A DNA stretch of 64,000 nucleotides from NCBI RefSeq assembly GCF_041296385.1, contig NW_027183503.1, positions 407,170 through 471,169 of the forward strand. Direction: 5' to 3'. The notes under the pieces were generated by a model. The model did no database searches, had not been told where the DNA came from, and was given only the letters and a program-made list of their open reading frames with translations. Positions 22,090 through 32,940 of the stretch are shown piece after piece. The translations under genes and the position numbers were made by a program. Origin of the DNA: Aphelocoma coerulescens (Eukaryota; Chordata; Aves; Passeriformes; Corvidae). Position 1 is the first letter of the stretch; each line of letters starts with the position of its first letter.

Positions 22090-22215
22090 CTGCACACTGG
22101 CCGTGGAGCGTGTCTTTGGAGAAGGTGCCAGAATCAAAGGCCATCATCTTCAGCTGCCGCTGGCCAGCTCCAGGAAGAGGTTGTCGTCCTTGAGCTCGCC
22201 CCTGGTGTCTCCAGC
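22090..22215 (-). pseudogene. PIM-like kinase exon with the DFG region (degenerate)
   Basis: Minus strand: GELKDDNLFLELASG in one frame, then, after a one-base frame change, LKMMAFDSGTFSKDTLHGQC ending at AG|GTGAGTCC. In PIM kinases this exon holds the catalytic DxKDEN loop and the DFG magnesium-binding motif (I-DFGSGTFLKDT). Here DFG reads AFDSG, and the frame is broken, so it is not functional. The donor matches the PIM exon 4/5 boundary. It lies downstream of exons 5-6 listed next, so it belongs to another, scrambled copy. Confidence 0.65.
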
Positions 22216-22546
22216 AGCAGCAGCCCCACCTGCTACAGCTTCTCCAGGGGCTCCTTCTCCTTCCCTGGGGCCACACCAGGCTCTCAGTGTTCTGCCCAGG
22301 GCCCCAGCCATCAATGAACCAGACAAACAAAACCAGGGGGGATGGTGGCCACCAGTGCTTGCCAGAGCAGGCCTCCAGCTCAGCTGCAGCCCAAGAGCTG
22401 CGTGTTCCCTTCTGATGCTCCCTGCTCAGAGCTACAGGCAGGACAAAATCATCTGCTTTGCTTTGCCACTGATTGCCAAGAGATGTGTGGGGCTGTTACC
22501 TGCCAGGCCCCTGGATCACACTGTGCCCGTGGGTCTCTGCCATCCT

Positions 22547-22654
22547 CTAGGGCACATGAACACCCTGCAGCCAAGGGGCACTGAAGAGCTCTTCCAAGGA
22601 CGGCCTGTCCAAGGGCTGCATGGACAAGCACCTCTTAAGAACATCCTGGCACTC
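22547..22654 (-). pseudogene. PIM-like kinase last coding exon
   Basis: After a TCTGCCCAG acceptor the frame reads ECQDVLKRCLSMQPLDRPSL, then EELFSAPWLQGVHVP and a TAG stop. This is the C-lobe end of a PIM serine/threonine kinase (CL-x2-P-x-DRP, then HPW-like). The split Glu codon joins in phase with the exon at 22909-23085 across a 254-bp intron. This exon is intact; the gene upstream of exon 5 is missing. Confidence 0.75.
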
Positions 22655-22908
22655 TGGGCAGAGAAACCAGAAACCAGCAGGCAGCTGCAGAAGGATCCCG
22701 CCCGCTTTGCCCCTGTTCCCGTGCCCAGGCCATGCTGGCTGTGCCCAGAGCTGGGCCTAAACTTCCCCATGGATTCTGTGCTTTGGAGGGCAGCAGGAGA
22801 GCAGGACATGTGCCACCTGCTCAGACCTGCCAGAGCGGGATGCTCCTGAGCCCGCTGCTGTCTCCCAGCACTGCTATTCCCCCCGTGCCGCAGAGATGAG
22901 GGATCCAC

Positions 22909-23085
22909 CTGGAGAGAGCCCTCGTGGGAACAGGATCCACCCCCAGATGATCTCCTGACCCCTCCTGAATGGGTGCTTCCCCACCACCAAATGGTACAGC
23001 AGGAGACCCAGGGACCAGATCATTGTTGCCTCGCCATGGTAGCGTTGGTGGTGGATCCACTTGGGTGGGCTGTACAACAGGGTCC
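22909..23085 (-). pseudogene. PIM-like kinase exon 5 (C-lobe), open
   Basis: From a TTCCACAG acceptor: GTLLYSPPKWIHHQRYHGEA, TMIWSLGLLLYHLVVGKHPF, RRGQEIIWGWILFPRGLSP, ending at CAG|GTGGAT. It contains the kinase APE-equivalent (PPKW for PPEW) and the D-WSLG helix, with Ile where the usual Asp of DxWSLG stands. It is in frame with the last exon (22547-22654). PIM-like genes are strongly expanded in songbirds. Upstream exons 1-4 are absent because the segmental duplication starts only about 80 bp further on, cutting the gene. Confidence 0.75.
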
Positions 23086-23164
23086 CTGTGGAACACAGAC
23101 CAAGTCCATCAGGGGATGCTGCTGCTCCCAGAGCCTTGCCCCAGCATCCCTGGGTACGCAGGGT

Positions 23165-24776
23165 GGGATGGGATGGGCAGGACGGGAGGGACGGGCAGGG
23201 CTGCCGCTGCCCCGGCGCTGCTCCAGCACTGCTCACGGAGTGCCCGGCTCGCCCCACAGCGGAGTCGCGATCCCCTTTGTCCGTCAGGAAAAGGGATTCA
23301 GGCAAAGCGGGCAGGTGCCACCCTGCTTGGTTTGTGTGCCAAGCCTGCGCCCCAAGCTTGTTTCTGATTTCTTAAGTAATTTCTCCCTGCTTCCTCTTTA
23401 ATAGCAGCAAGACAATAGCATCTCACAATCCAGTTTGACAAGTGAGGCTTGTGAACAAGTGAGTGCTTCTCCACGAAATTAAAAACCCAATGCGCCTGAA
23501 AGTCGACCTTCTGTTTGCTCAGGCTTCCTTACCTCTGTAGATGAGGTGACTTTATGGTGTAGGTATGTGGGTTTTAAATTGCCTGTGATAGAGATGAGTA
23601 AGGGCTAAACCTGTTCAAATGCTGAGCTGCCCAAAGCAGTGATTTTAGTCTCTCTTTGGCTGGGGAGTAGGACTGGCGTTGTTGAACCCAGGGAGCAGCA
23701 CGAGCAGGGCTCCTCCAGCAGCAGGGACACACCACGAGCCAGAGGGAACCGTGGCACCAGAGGGGACCGTGGCACCAGCCGTGCCCAAGGTCTGAGCAGG
23801 GTGGCAAAGTCATGTGGTGCTAAGAGGCTGCTTTAACAGCCCAGGCAAGGCATGGGTCAGGTCTGGGGACCATCCAAGGAGTCCTGTCAAGAGTAAATCA
23901 TTCTAAGATTCTCCCTAGGACAAAAATAGGAGAAAACCAATCCCGCTGATACGTGAGGAAAGAGAATTCAAGTTCATTTGAAACACTGGTTAATACAGGC
24001 TTGGGTTTCTTTTGAGTGAACTGACGCTAATAAAGGTTTGCTCACGTGGGGTGGGGTTTCTCTGCAAATAGGCTTTGATGATTCATCTGATCACATTCGG
24101 CTTTGCTCTTTAAGATAAATTGAGCACCTGAGTAGCTATTGTTGAGGAATGGAGACTTGTTTGTAGCTTAGTATTTTCTCAGGATGAGCCGTACATTTTA
24201 GCACAGCAGGAAGGTAAGGGAAAGGTTTAAAAGCTTTCCCTCCTGAAGTGACACACTTTCAGAGGAGCCTGCAGAGGAGAAGTCCTCTCAGCCACTGCCA
24301 GGGCTCTTTGCCTCCTCTGCAGGCTCAGTATTCTGGGAGTTCCATGAGCCTCAGCTGCCACACTATTTCCTCAGAATATTTCTTGTTGTGCAGTACACAG
24401 GAAGAATATTCTGTGCTAGATTGTCCTCTGGGCTTTGAGGTAAATCTCAGGAATTCTGGTGATTTTTGTGTCCAGATGAACTTTTTTTAGCTAGTAAGGA
24501 AAAGGGAAGAGGCGCCATCGAAAATTAATTGCTCAAAATTTGAGTGGCCCAACCACACGAAAAATGAAGTCTAAACTGAAGAATTTTTTATTTTTTTTCT
24601 GCTTACAGGTGGGGTAAAACAGGCAGTGCTATTGCAAATAAAGTTCTTCGAAGAGATTCAGCCAGCATTCAGCTGCATGAAAATCAAAGCAGCAAAGGAT
24701 GAGACAGGGCACAGGAAGTGTCTTCAGCCCTTCCTGTTGTAGGTACAACAGTCAGAGAACTGACTCTAGCAGATGC
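23165..24776. repeat. Segmental duplication, copy 1 (EFCC1 5' flank)
   Basis: About 1.6 kb that matches 52642-54257 in the same orientation at roughly 98-99% by eye. Differences include single substitutions, a small replaced patch near 23928-23945 and one-base indels. Copy 2 lies directly upstream of EFCC1 exon 1, so copy 1 is a displaced piece of EFCC1 5' flank, now joined to PIM-like exons. No long conserved frame spans it. Confidence 0.9.
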
Positions 24777-24833
24777 CCCAAGCTGTTGGTAGCCCAAGCC
24801 CTGTTCTGGCTGGTCCAGTTTCAGTCCTACCTG

Positions 24834-25110
24834 GAGGACCAGGGTGGCTGGCTCGGGAGGGGAGGAGGTGGGGGGATCTCGGGGGGCTTCTGCTTCACAG
24901 CTGGGCGGGGGGGGCGTGGGGGAGGCAGAGAGTGCTGGTGCTCTGCTTTTCTGGGTGACTGTGGCTGCTGCCGAGGCCATGTCTGAGAGCTGTCAAAATG
25001 GACGGTCTTGGGGCTCCCTGGAGGCGAGGGTGAGCCGGGCCTTCCTGGCTGGGACGCTGGAGCTGGAGCAGGGCGACTGTGGAGAGAGGAGGTGTCTGAG
25101 GCCCCCAGCT
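24834..25110 (-). other. Proline-rich exon-like frame
   Basis: Minus strand: SPKTVHFDSSQTWP followed by basic and then proline-rich stretches (PPPRPPRP, PPEIPPPPPLPSQPPW) up to a CAG|GTAGGACTG donor. PxxP-type motifs would suit SH3-domain binding in a cytoplasmic tail. It could equally be chance coding in C-rich DNA. Confidence 0.4.
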
Positions 25111-25600
25111 GCACCTGGCACACAGGGACCCTCCTCCCAGCAGGGCCCAGAGCTGGCAAGGCTCCCCGGCACGGCTGCAGCTGCTGGCACACCTTGGCCC
25201 AGGTGGACAGCTGCCCCTCGAGGCCCCAGCCAGCCGGGGATGGCTCTGGGCAGGGTCCCTGGCCAGGAGCGGGCCCCAGAGAGCGTCTGCCTTTCAAGGG
25301 CAATCTCGGCCCCGCTCTTTCTCCTCCCCGCCTTGCTTTGCCCCTGCCTGGTGCTCCGGGGGCTGCTCTTGGCCAGGCAGCCTCTGTGGGAGCCAGCACT
25401 GGCTGCAGCCCGAGCGGGCTCTCCAGGACAAGGCCCAGCCATTAAGAGGCCAATTAAAGCATTGGACAGCAGCAGAACCCTCAGCAGAGTTGTGTGGACA
25501 ACCATGGCCTCGCCACAACTCCACAGCAGCCTCCCTGGGAATGTTTCCTGTCTACAAGCAGCCTTTAAAGGAAGCTGGGGGATGGAGATCAACAACTTAC

Positions 25601-25775
25601 TGTTCCTTGCCCTTCCACCACCGGAACCCGACATAGCACAGGACCATGGAAAATGGCACAGTGATCAGCGTCACTACTGTGCCTACCATGCAGGACTTGC
25701 GCACATCCTGGGGGCAGAAAACTCTCGGGCTGCTCGATGTATCCTGGGCATTTGTGCCTGACTTGCCAAGCACAT
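25601..25775 (-). other. Transmembrane exon of the unrecognised gene
   Basis: A TTGCTCCCACAG acceptor and an ACA|GTAAGT donor bound a 175-bp open frame. It encodes a Ser/Thr-rich stalk, then CPQDVRKSC, a hydrophobic span (MVGTVVTLITVPFSMVLCYV) and the stop-transfer FRWWKGKE. The arrangement is that of a single-pass membrane anchor. Both splice sites are good, which argues for a real exon at least ancestrally. Confidence 0.55.
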
Positions 25776-26409
25776 CTGTGGGAGCAATGGGGAGCGTGAG
25801 CCCGTGCTCTGCACCACTGCTGAGCTGGCAGCACGTTGGATACGGCCAGGACGTTCTCTGTTTCCCCAGAGCTGGGGCCTGCAGGCCCCTTGCTGCCCCT
25901 GGGCCCAGGCTGTGCCACCAACAAAGCCCAGAGGGCCGGGAGGAGAGCCCAGGGGCAGCGCAGCTGCTCGGGCAGGGGCTCCTTGGAGGGACACGGGCCA
26001 AAGGCATCCCTGCAGCAGCAGCTGCCACCACAACCCTCCCTGCCCCGCGACAGCTCCCGCAGCCCAGGGGGACAGAGCCAGGCCCTGGCAGGACACACAG
26101 CAGCCCTGCCCAGTGTGGCAGCCAGGGCTGGCTCTGGCCCTGGGCTTGCGGCAGGGCTCCCGCTTGGAGCTGCTCCTGTGCCTGGGGCCTCTGGGCACTC
26201 AGGGCCAGCTCTGGGAGGCAGCTGCAGCGGGAGGGACCTTGGTGCACGAGTCCCGTTTGCCAGGGGCTGCGGAACGAGCTCCAGAGGCCTCGAAGCCAAG
26301 GCGCCTCCAGCTTTGGCTGCTGCCGGGCCCTGCAAGGGCGGGCCCTGGGGGAAGAGCTGCTGCCACACAGCCCCGCCGAGGGCTGAGCCCGACTGAGCCC
26401 GGCACAGCA

Positions 26410-27840
26410 ATTACCTCCTGGGCCTGTGCCCGTGGCTGGCAGCTCCTCCTTTCCTGCAGCAGGGGCTGACAATGAGCCCCTGCTTTCTCCGGGAAGCGCT
26501 GTCTCCTCCATGGCCATTTGGTCCATCCCTTGAGAAAGGAAAAGGGACAGCTGGGTCAGATGGAACTGTTCCCCATGGGGAGGTGGCATCTTCAGGAGGC
26601 AATACTGGTCAAAGACATGGATCAGGATCAGGAAAATGCCCAGGCTCTTGGAGCTGATCCCGGGCACTCCCTCCTCCAAACTGCTGCCCCTCCTGATCTA
26701 CCCAGAGACCGGGAAATTGCAGGGGATCTCAGGGTGTGCATGGCCCGTGGTGCAGTTTGGGCACCCTGTCAGCTGATGCCAAATGCCTTCCTGCAGAGGC
26801 TGGGGAGGAGCTGCAGCCAGGCCAGGCTGGGAAACAGCCCTGCAGGGCGTGAAAGCAGCAGCGGGGCCGCGAGGCTGCGATGGATCCCTTCCCCTGTGCC
26901 GGGCACGGCGTGTGCAGATGTGCAGCGACAGCCCCCGGCTGCTGAGGCTCAGGAGAAGACTGAGGGAAATGCACCCACCACGCCGTCTCTCCAGATCACT
27001 CAGCATCTGGTCCAGAAGTTCGGATGCCTCCAGGGATTTCTTGTCTTCAATGTCTTGGTTCTTCCCTCTCAGAGGACCTTAATGGAAAGTAATTCCATTT
27101 CTCTTTCGAGCCGGAGTGGCAGTGGGTGCACCTGGGTGACTGGTGCCCTCCAGGGCGCTCCCTCATCTCTGCCTTCCACTCAGGAGCACGGGCAGAGGGA
27201 GCCCGTGCCTGCAGTGGCCCCACGCTGGGAAGGAAGGAGCCCCTTGCAGGGCAGTCAGGGCAGAAAGCACTCCCTGGAGCTGCCGGCAGCTCTAAACTCA
27301 GCCGGGGCCAGGGCTTGGCAGCGGCAGCAGCTCCGGCTCCCTGGGGCCGGCAGAGGAGCCGCGCCGGGCACAGCCCCGGGGCACAGCCCTGGGCCCGGCC
27401 CCTTCCCTCTCTGCTCTTCTCCGTGGCTGCACAGAGCACACGCAAGGAGCAACTGGCATTGCACACGGGAAGAAGACTGACAGCTAAATGCTCCTTCCTC
27501 CCCCGACAACGACCCTGTGGGATCACTCAGGGCTCGAGAAGGGAGCAGGGCAAGGTCTCCAGAATCCTTCAGCCTTGAGATGATGTTAAGGAGAGTGGCA
27601 CATGAGTGAGCTCTTGCCACAGTGACGCTGATCATTGTGTCACTAAAAAGGGACATTGAGAACTTGCCTCCAGCATGTGCCGAGGTCTTCAAACCGTCAT
27701 CCAGGAGGGCTTCCAGATATTCCATGTCCTGATCCCAGTCTAGAAGGGAGCAGAGATCAGAAGCATTCCATGGTGTGCTGGGATCCCCTTCTGCCTTAGG
27801 GAACTGGGCACTGCAAGGGGGTTGGGTAAGGCCGTGGGAG
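26410..27840 (-). repeat. Tandem duplication inside the unrecognised gene, copy 1
   Basis: Parts 26410-27005 and 27380-27840 match 28252-28847 and 29350-29810 nearly base for base. The offset grows from about 1.84 kb to about 1.97 kb because of indels in the poorly conserved centre (27010-27380). The duplicated material contains the FDQYCLLKMPPPHGEQFH frame, the CPNC frame and the DWDQDMEYLEALLDDG frame, so exon-like pieces were doubled. Confidence 0.85.
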
Positions 27841-28251
27841 ACAGACGCCAATGGACATGGCCAAAGCTGCAGAGGGGCCTGCGGAGCTCTGCACAATGGA
27901 AACCCTCCCTACAGCCCTGGGAAATCTGCAGGGCCACAACTGCCCCTCCCTCCCTCTGCTGGGACAGCTCCCACAGCGCAGGGGGACAGAGTCAGGCCCT
28001 GTCAGGACACACAGCAGCCCTGCTCTGCCCCTCTGCCCTTTCCCCACCATGGGCACCCCTTGCAGCGGCTCCCAGGTTTCGGGACGTGTCTCCCACGGAG
28101 GGAGCCCAGCAGGACTGCTCAGTACCCGCATGCCCTGAGCCTGCTCGGGAGAATTCCTCTGTGCTGTGCTGCTCTTGCCCGGGCTGTGCCCGCACTGCCC
28201 AGCAGCAGAGATGGCAGCTCAAGCCTCAGCAGGGCTGAGGCCCAGAGGCTC

Positions 28252-29810
28252 AGCAATTACCTCCTGTGACTGTTCCTGGCATGGCCTGCCTTCCTGCAGC
28301 AGAGGCTGCCAATGAGCCACTGCTTCCTCCGGGAAACGCCGCCTTCAGCACAGCCTCTGCTTCCATCTCTGGAGAAAGGAAGAGGGACAGCTGGGTCAGG
28401 TGGAACTGTTCCCCATGGGGAGGTGGCATCTTCAGGAGGCAATACTGGTCAAAGACATGGATCAGGATCAGGAAAATGCCCAGGCTCTTGGGGCTGGGCC
28501 AGAGCCCTCCCTCCTCCAAAGAGCCTCCACTCCTGATCTACCCAGAGACCAGGAAATTGCAGGGGATCTCAGGGTGTGCATGGCCCGTGGTGCAGTTTGG
28601 GCACCCTGTCAGCTGATGCCAAATGCCTTCCTGCAGAGGCTGGGGAGGAGCTGCAGCCAGGCCAGGCTGGGAAACAGCCCTGCAGGGTGTGAAAGCAGCA
28701 GCGGGGCCGCGAGGCTGCGATGGATCCCTTCCCCTGTGCCGGGCACGGCGTGTGCAGATGTGCAGCGACAGCCCCCGGCTGCTGAGGCTCAGGAGAAGAC
28801 TGAGGGAAATGCACCCACCACGCCGTCTCTCCAGATCACTCAGCAACTGGACCTTGTGTTTGGATTTCTCCAGGGACTTCTTGACTCTTGTAGGTTTGTT
28901 CCTCCTTCTCGGAGGACCTTAAGAGAAAGTAGTTCAGTTTCCTAGGAGTGGATCCCACAAAACCAGTGCTCAGCCTGTGGGGTCAGCAGGGACTCACTAC
29001 TCACCCCTGCGATGGGAGTCAGGCTTGCGTGCAGGAGCCAGCAAAGGAGCTGGAGAAGTCCTCCCTGCAGACACACCTGTACCTCAACAGCCAGAGAAGC
29101 TTCTGTCGTTTCTGCCCCACTGGTCAACTTTGGGCTGTGAGCTGGCAGCTCACCCGGGGAAAAGGTCTTGATCTACCCTCACCATCCCCCAGAGGCTCAG
29201 TCGTGGACATGGGCTGGGAAGCTGCTTCACCAACAGGTTCAGCTGCAAAGAAAGTCAGGACAGAACAGTTTCCCTGGCACTGTTCAACATCCTCAGGCTG
29301 CCTGGGGCCGGCAGAGGAGCCGCACCGGGCACAGCGCCCCGGGGCACAGCCCTGGGCCCGGCCCCTTCCCTCTCTACTCTTCTCCGTGGCTGCACAGAGC
29401 ACATGCAAGGAGCAACTGGCATTGCACACGGGAAGAAGACTGACAGCTAAGTGCTCCTTCCTCCCCCGACAACGACCCTGTGGGATCACTCAGGGCTCGA
29501 GAAGGGAGCAGGGCAAGGTCTCCAGAATCCTTCAGCCTTGAGATGATGTTAAGGAGAGTGGCACATGAGTGAGCTCTTGCCACAGTGACGCTGATCATTG
29601 TGTCACTAAAAAGGGACATTGAGAACTTGCCTCCAGCATGTGCCGAGGTCTTCAAACCGTCATCCGGGAGGGCTTCCAGATATTCCATGTCCTGATCCCA
29701 GTCTAGAAGGGAGCAGAGATCAGAAGCATTCCATGGTGTGCTGGGATCCCCTTCTGCCTTAGGGAACTGGGCACTGCAAGGGGGTTGGGTAAGGCCGTGG
29801 GAGCCAGATG
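28252..29810 (-). repeat. Tandem duplication inside the unrecognised gene, copy 2
   Basis: Partner of 26410-27840. It lies nearer the signal-peptide exon. Its centre (28860-29350) has diverged and holds extra sequence, including a stretch absent from copy 1. The high identity of the outer parts suggests recent duplication or gene conversion. Confidence 0.85.
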
Positions 29811-30059
29811 CCAACGGACATGGCCAAAGCTGCAGAGGGGCCTGTGGAGCTCTGGGCTGGCTCCTGGTGCCTCTCCTCCCTCTTTGCAGGCCCTGGGCAA
29901 CATCCCTGGAGGGGCGGCTGGAGCAGCCCAGGGCCCCTCAGGGCTCTCTCACTCCCACCACAGAAGCCCTCCCTACAGCCCTGGGGAAAACCCTCCCCCA
30001 CGCTTCCTGGGGAGAAGGGAGCGCTGTCCTGGGAAAGGGGAGCCCGGCCGCCGGCTCAC

Positions 30060-30156
30060 CTGCTCCGCGCGCTGGCATCGGAGCAGCCTGGGCAGCCCTG
30101 GCAGGCAGGGCCACTGCCAGCAGGAGCAGGAGCAAGAGGCGCAGAGCAAGGGCCAT
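30060..30156 (-). other. Signal-peptide exon of the unrecognised gene
   Basis: ATG at 30156, then MALALRLLLLLLLAVALPAR and AAQAAPMPARGA, ending phase 1 at G|GTGAGC. This is a textbook signal peptide with a likely cleavage after Ala-Arg-Ala or nearby. The phase fits the acceptor at 29702 (CTTCTAG|AC), giving an Asp codon. A CpG-rich (GCC)n sequence upstream may belong to its promoter. Confidence 0.5.
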
Positions 30157-30225
30157 GGTGCCTTGCCCTCAGCCAGTCCCGCCGCTCTCGCAGCCACCAC
30201 AGTCCTGACGCTGCTGTCCCAAGGT

Positions 30226-30262
30226 CAGCACCGCCGCCGCCGCCGCCGCCGCTGCCGCAACA
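30226..30262. repeat. (CCG)n trinucleotide repeat
   Basis: About nine CCG/GCC units, just upstream (minus strand) of the signal-peptide exon, in CpG-rich DNA. The position fits a 5' UTR or promoter repeat. Confidence 0.7.
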
Positions 30263-30479
30263 GCCGTGGTCACCGCCGGACTGCTCGGTCGCTGTGGTGC
30301 TGTGCAAGCGCAGGGCTCTGGGACCTCTGTGACCTCAGAGCCTGCTGTGACCTCACAGCCAGGGTGGAGTTGTGTGGGGATCGACCTCAGGAATTTTCCT
30401 TCCTGGGGCGGGAGCCCATCCTGTACAGCAGCTCTGTCCAAGGGGTGTGACACAGTCCCAGCCCAGCTGATCTCACAGG

Positions 30480-31152
30480 CTGGGGGACGAAGAGATGGAG
30501 AGCAGCGCTGCTGAGCAGGACTTGGGGGTGCTGTTGGATGAGAGGCTGGATGTGAGCTGGCCATGTGCACTGCCAGCCTTATCCTGGGATGCACCCAAAG
30601 GAGTGTGCCCAGCAGGTTGAAGGAGGTGATTCCACTCCTCTGCTCTGGTGAGACCCCACCGGGAGTACTGCATCCAGCTCTGGATCCCCAACCCAGGAAG
30701 GACACAAACCTGTTGGAGCAAGTCTGGAGGAGGGACAAAATGCTCTGAGGACTGGAGCCCCTCTGCTTTGGAGACAGGCTGGGACAGCTGGGGGTGTTCA
30801 GCCTGGAGAAGAGAAGGCTCCAGGGGGACCAGATTGCTGCCTTTAGGTACCTTAAGGGGGCTTGTAAAAAAGATGTGACAGAATTTTTAGTAGGGCCTGT
30901 TGTGACAAGACCAAGGGGGAATGGTTTTAATCTAAAAGATGGTAGATTCAGACTAGACATAAGAAAGACATTTTTTACACTGTGGATGTTGAAATCCTGG
31001 GACAGGTTGCCCAGAGAGGTGGGAATCCATCCCTGGAGACTTTCAAGCTCACACTCTGAGCAACCTGATCTAGTTAAAGGTGTCCCTGCTCACTGCAGGA
31101 CATTGGACTAGACGGCCTTTAAATGTCCCTTCCAACCCAAGCCATTCTGTGC
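30480..31152 (+). mobile_element. CR1 LINE, 3' portion (about 670 bp)
   Basis: Long match to the avian CR1 3' region: 'ggacttgggggtgctgttggatgagaggctgg', 'cagctctggatccccaac', 'ctgggacagctgggggtgttcagcctggagaagagaaggctcc', 'caggttgcccagagaggtggga', ending at 'cattggactagacggcc...cccttccaacccaagccattctgtg'. It is 5'-truncated as usual for CR1, and no protein is encoded. Confidence 0.95.
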
Positions 31153-32640
31153 TCCTGTGCAGCATCAGAGCAGTGCTGGATTAATGCTGGGTAATGATGC
31201 TGGCACCTGGTTTTTGGCAGTTGTGCCATTTAGTGATGGGCCGAGAGAGGAGTGAGTGAAGCCTGCAAGTAACAGACAGTGTGCTCAAGGAGAAACAGGA
31301 GAGGAGCATGGCTTCCAGTTCAGACAAATGGGAAAAGGCCAGCATTTTGCTGCCCATTCCTTGCTGAGAAATAAAGGAATGTCCTGAAGATCCCTTCACG
31401 TGGGTGCACTATGGGCTGTATCAGTACTTGTGCTCTGTAAAACAGGTAAGTTGTTGCAGCTTCTCGCCCTGTTTATCGCTGGATAAAACCCAGATACTGC
31501 ACTGCTCCATGTCTACTTTCTTCCAAGTAAAGGCAAATTTTGTTCATTATTGAGTGGGACATATTCATCTGTTCACGTGCAAATTCTCCTTGCCATTCAT
31601 ACAATGCTGATTGGCTCTAATCGGACTGTAATTAAGACCTACCTCTCACTGTAATTAAGGCTGATACATTGTGAGGCAAAGTGTTGAGTAATATGTCCTG
31701 GTGTCTGGCACTGTAGAGAGTTTTTCCGTAATTAAATGATATTTGAAGGCAGGTGTAGTATACCATACTTCCGGCATACTAGAAATGAAGAAACAGCCTT
31801 TGAAACAGGATTTTATCCTTTCTTCCTCCTCCTCCCAGGAACTTTAATCTCTGAGGTCTAAGCTCTTCAGCTGCCTCAAAAACATTGTTTTAACTCAGAC
31901 AGGCATCCATGCAGTGAGCAACAAATCAGGACTGTGGCTGTGAAGCTTGAAGCAATGTACGTTTATAGCGCTAAAAATAATAATCCATTACCCAGGTTAA
32001 GCCAAGCATTTCCCAAGTAACTCTACCTATCCTCAGGGATGTTTCAAAAAGGATCATAGTAAAAGCTGGGAGTGGGGAGGGAGAATGTCATCAAAATTAA
32101 AAATACAGCTTTCTGAGATCTCTACATTCCTATAAAAACAGAGTCAAAATTGTTCATATATGGAACATTAACTAAGAAGTAAATAACAGATTGACAAAAT
32201 AATTGCTTGGGGAACAAAAAAACCTAAATAAAAATAACTTTACCTGTGGATTTATAAGTAAACCCTCACGCTAAGGAAAAAACTAGACCTGCTAAAACTA
32301 AAAACAATAAGGCTATTTTGTTTGTCTCAATATAAAAAAAAAACCAAAAACACTGAAAAGAATCAGAGATCCTCAAGACCATTACTATATACAGGAACCT
32401 CCAGGTATTGCAAATAAATGGAGGAAACTGTAGTGTGCAATTCAGAGAGGTAACATGGAATTTATTGGTGGATTTGTTGCAAGCTTTCTGATTGCCGACT
32501 GGAAAAGCAGAGGAGCTATCAGACCATACTGGGGCCTTTACAGCAGTCTGACAGATGTTTCTGGGACCAGCTGCAGAGCAGAAAAGCAGCGCACAATAAC
32601 TGGGACAATCTCCTTGCTGGCTGTAGACTTTCTGACAAAA
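31153..32640. other. AT-rich intergenic DNA, nothing recognised
   Basis: Lower GC than the flanks, no long open frame, no repeat signature that I can name. Confidence 0.45.
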
Positions 32641-32644
32641 GTCT

Positions 32645-32940
32645 GTCCCCCTGGGCTGCGGGAGCTGTCGCGGGGCAGGGAGGGTTGTGGTGGCAGCTGC
32701 TGCTGCAGGGATGCCTTTGGCCCGTGTCCCTGGCAGGAGCCCCTGCCCGAGCAGCTGCGCTGCCCCTGGGCTCTCCTCCCGGCCCTCTGGGCTTTGTTGG
32801 TGGCACAGCCTGGGCCCAGGGGCGGCAAGGGGCCTGCAGGCCCCAGCTCTGGGGAAACAGAGAACGTCCTGGCCGTATCCAACGTGCTGCCAGCTCAGCA
32901 GTGGTGCACAGCACGGGCTCACGCTCCCCATTGCTCCCAC
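32645..32940 (+). repeat. Inverted copy of an intron of the unrecognised gene
   Basis: Reads nearly identically to the reverse complement of about 25776-26070, from 'ctgggctgcgggagctgtcgcggggcagggagg' to 'ccccattgctcccacag'. Similarity stops exactly at the splice acceptor of the transmembrane exon (25775/25776); a different sequence follows. It may mark a second gene copy with another exon, or a recombination at the exon border. Confidence 0.8.

Larger units (their letters stand above)
24834..30156 (-). pseudogene. Unrecognised membrane-protein gene or pseudogene, several exon-like parts
   Basis: Minus-strand parts in order: a signal-peptide exon (30156-30060); a phase-1 compatible exon (from 29702) with DWDQDMEYLEALPDDG; tandemly duplicated middle parts with an acidic/basic helix, a CPNC motif and HVFDQYCLLKMPPPHG; a transmembrane exon (25775-25601); and a proline-rich tail (about 25110-24834) ending at a CAG|GTAGGA donor. 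Together these suggest a type I membrane protein with a proline-rich cytoplasmic tail. I do not recognise the family. Stops interrupt several parts and some exon borders are unresolved, so I cannot say whether it is expressed. The span is a working model, not a proven transcript. Confidence 0.4.

Noticed and set aside
25597..26679. Single 360-codon minus-strand gene
   Set aside because: Splice acceptor and donor divide it, and most of the frame is a GC-rich intron; only the last 175 bp form a convincing exon.
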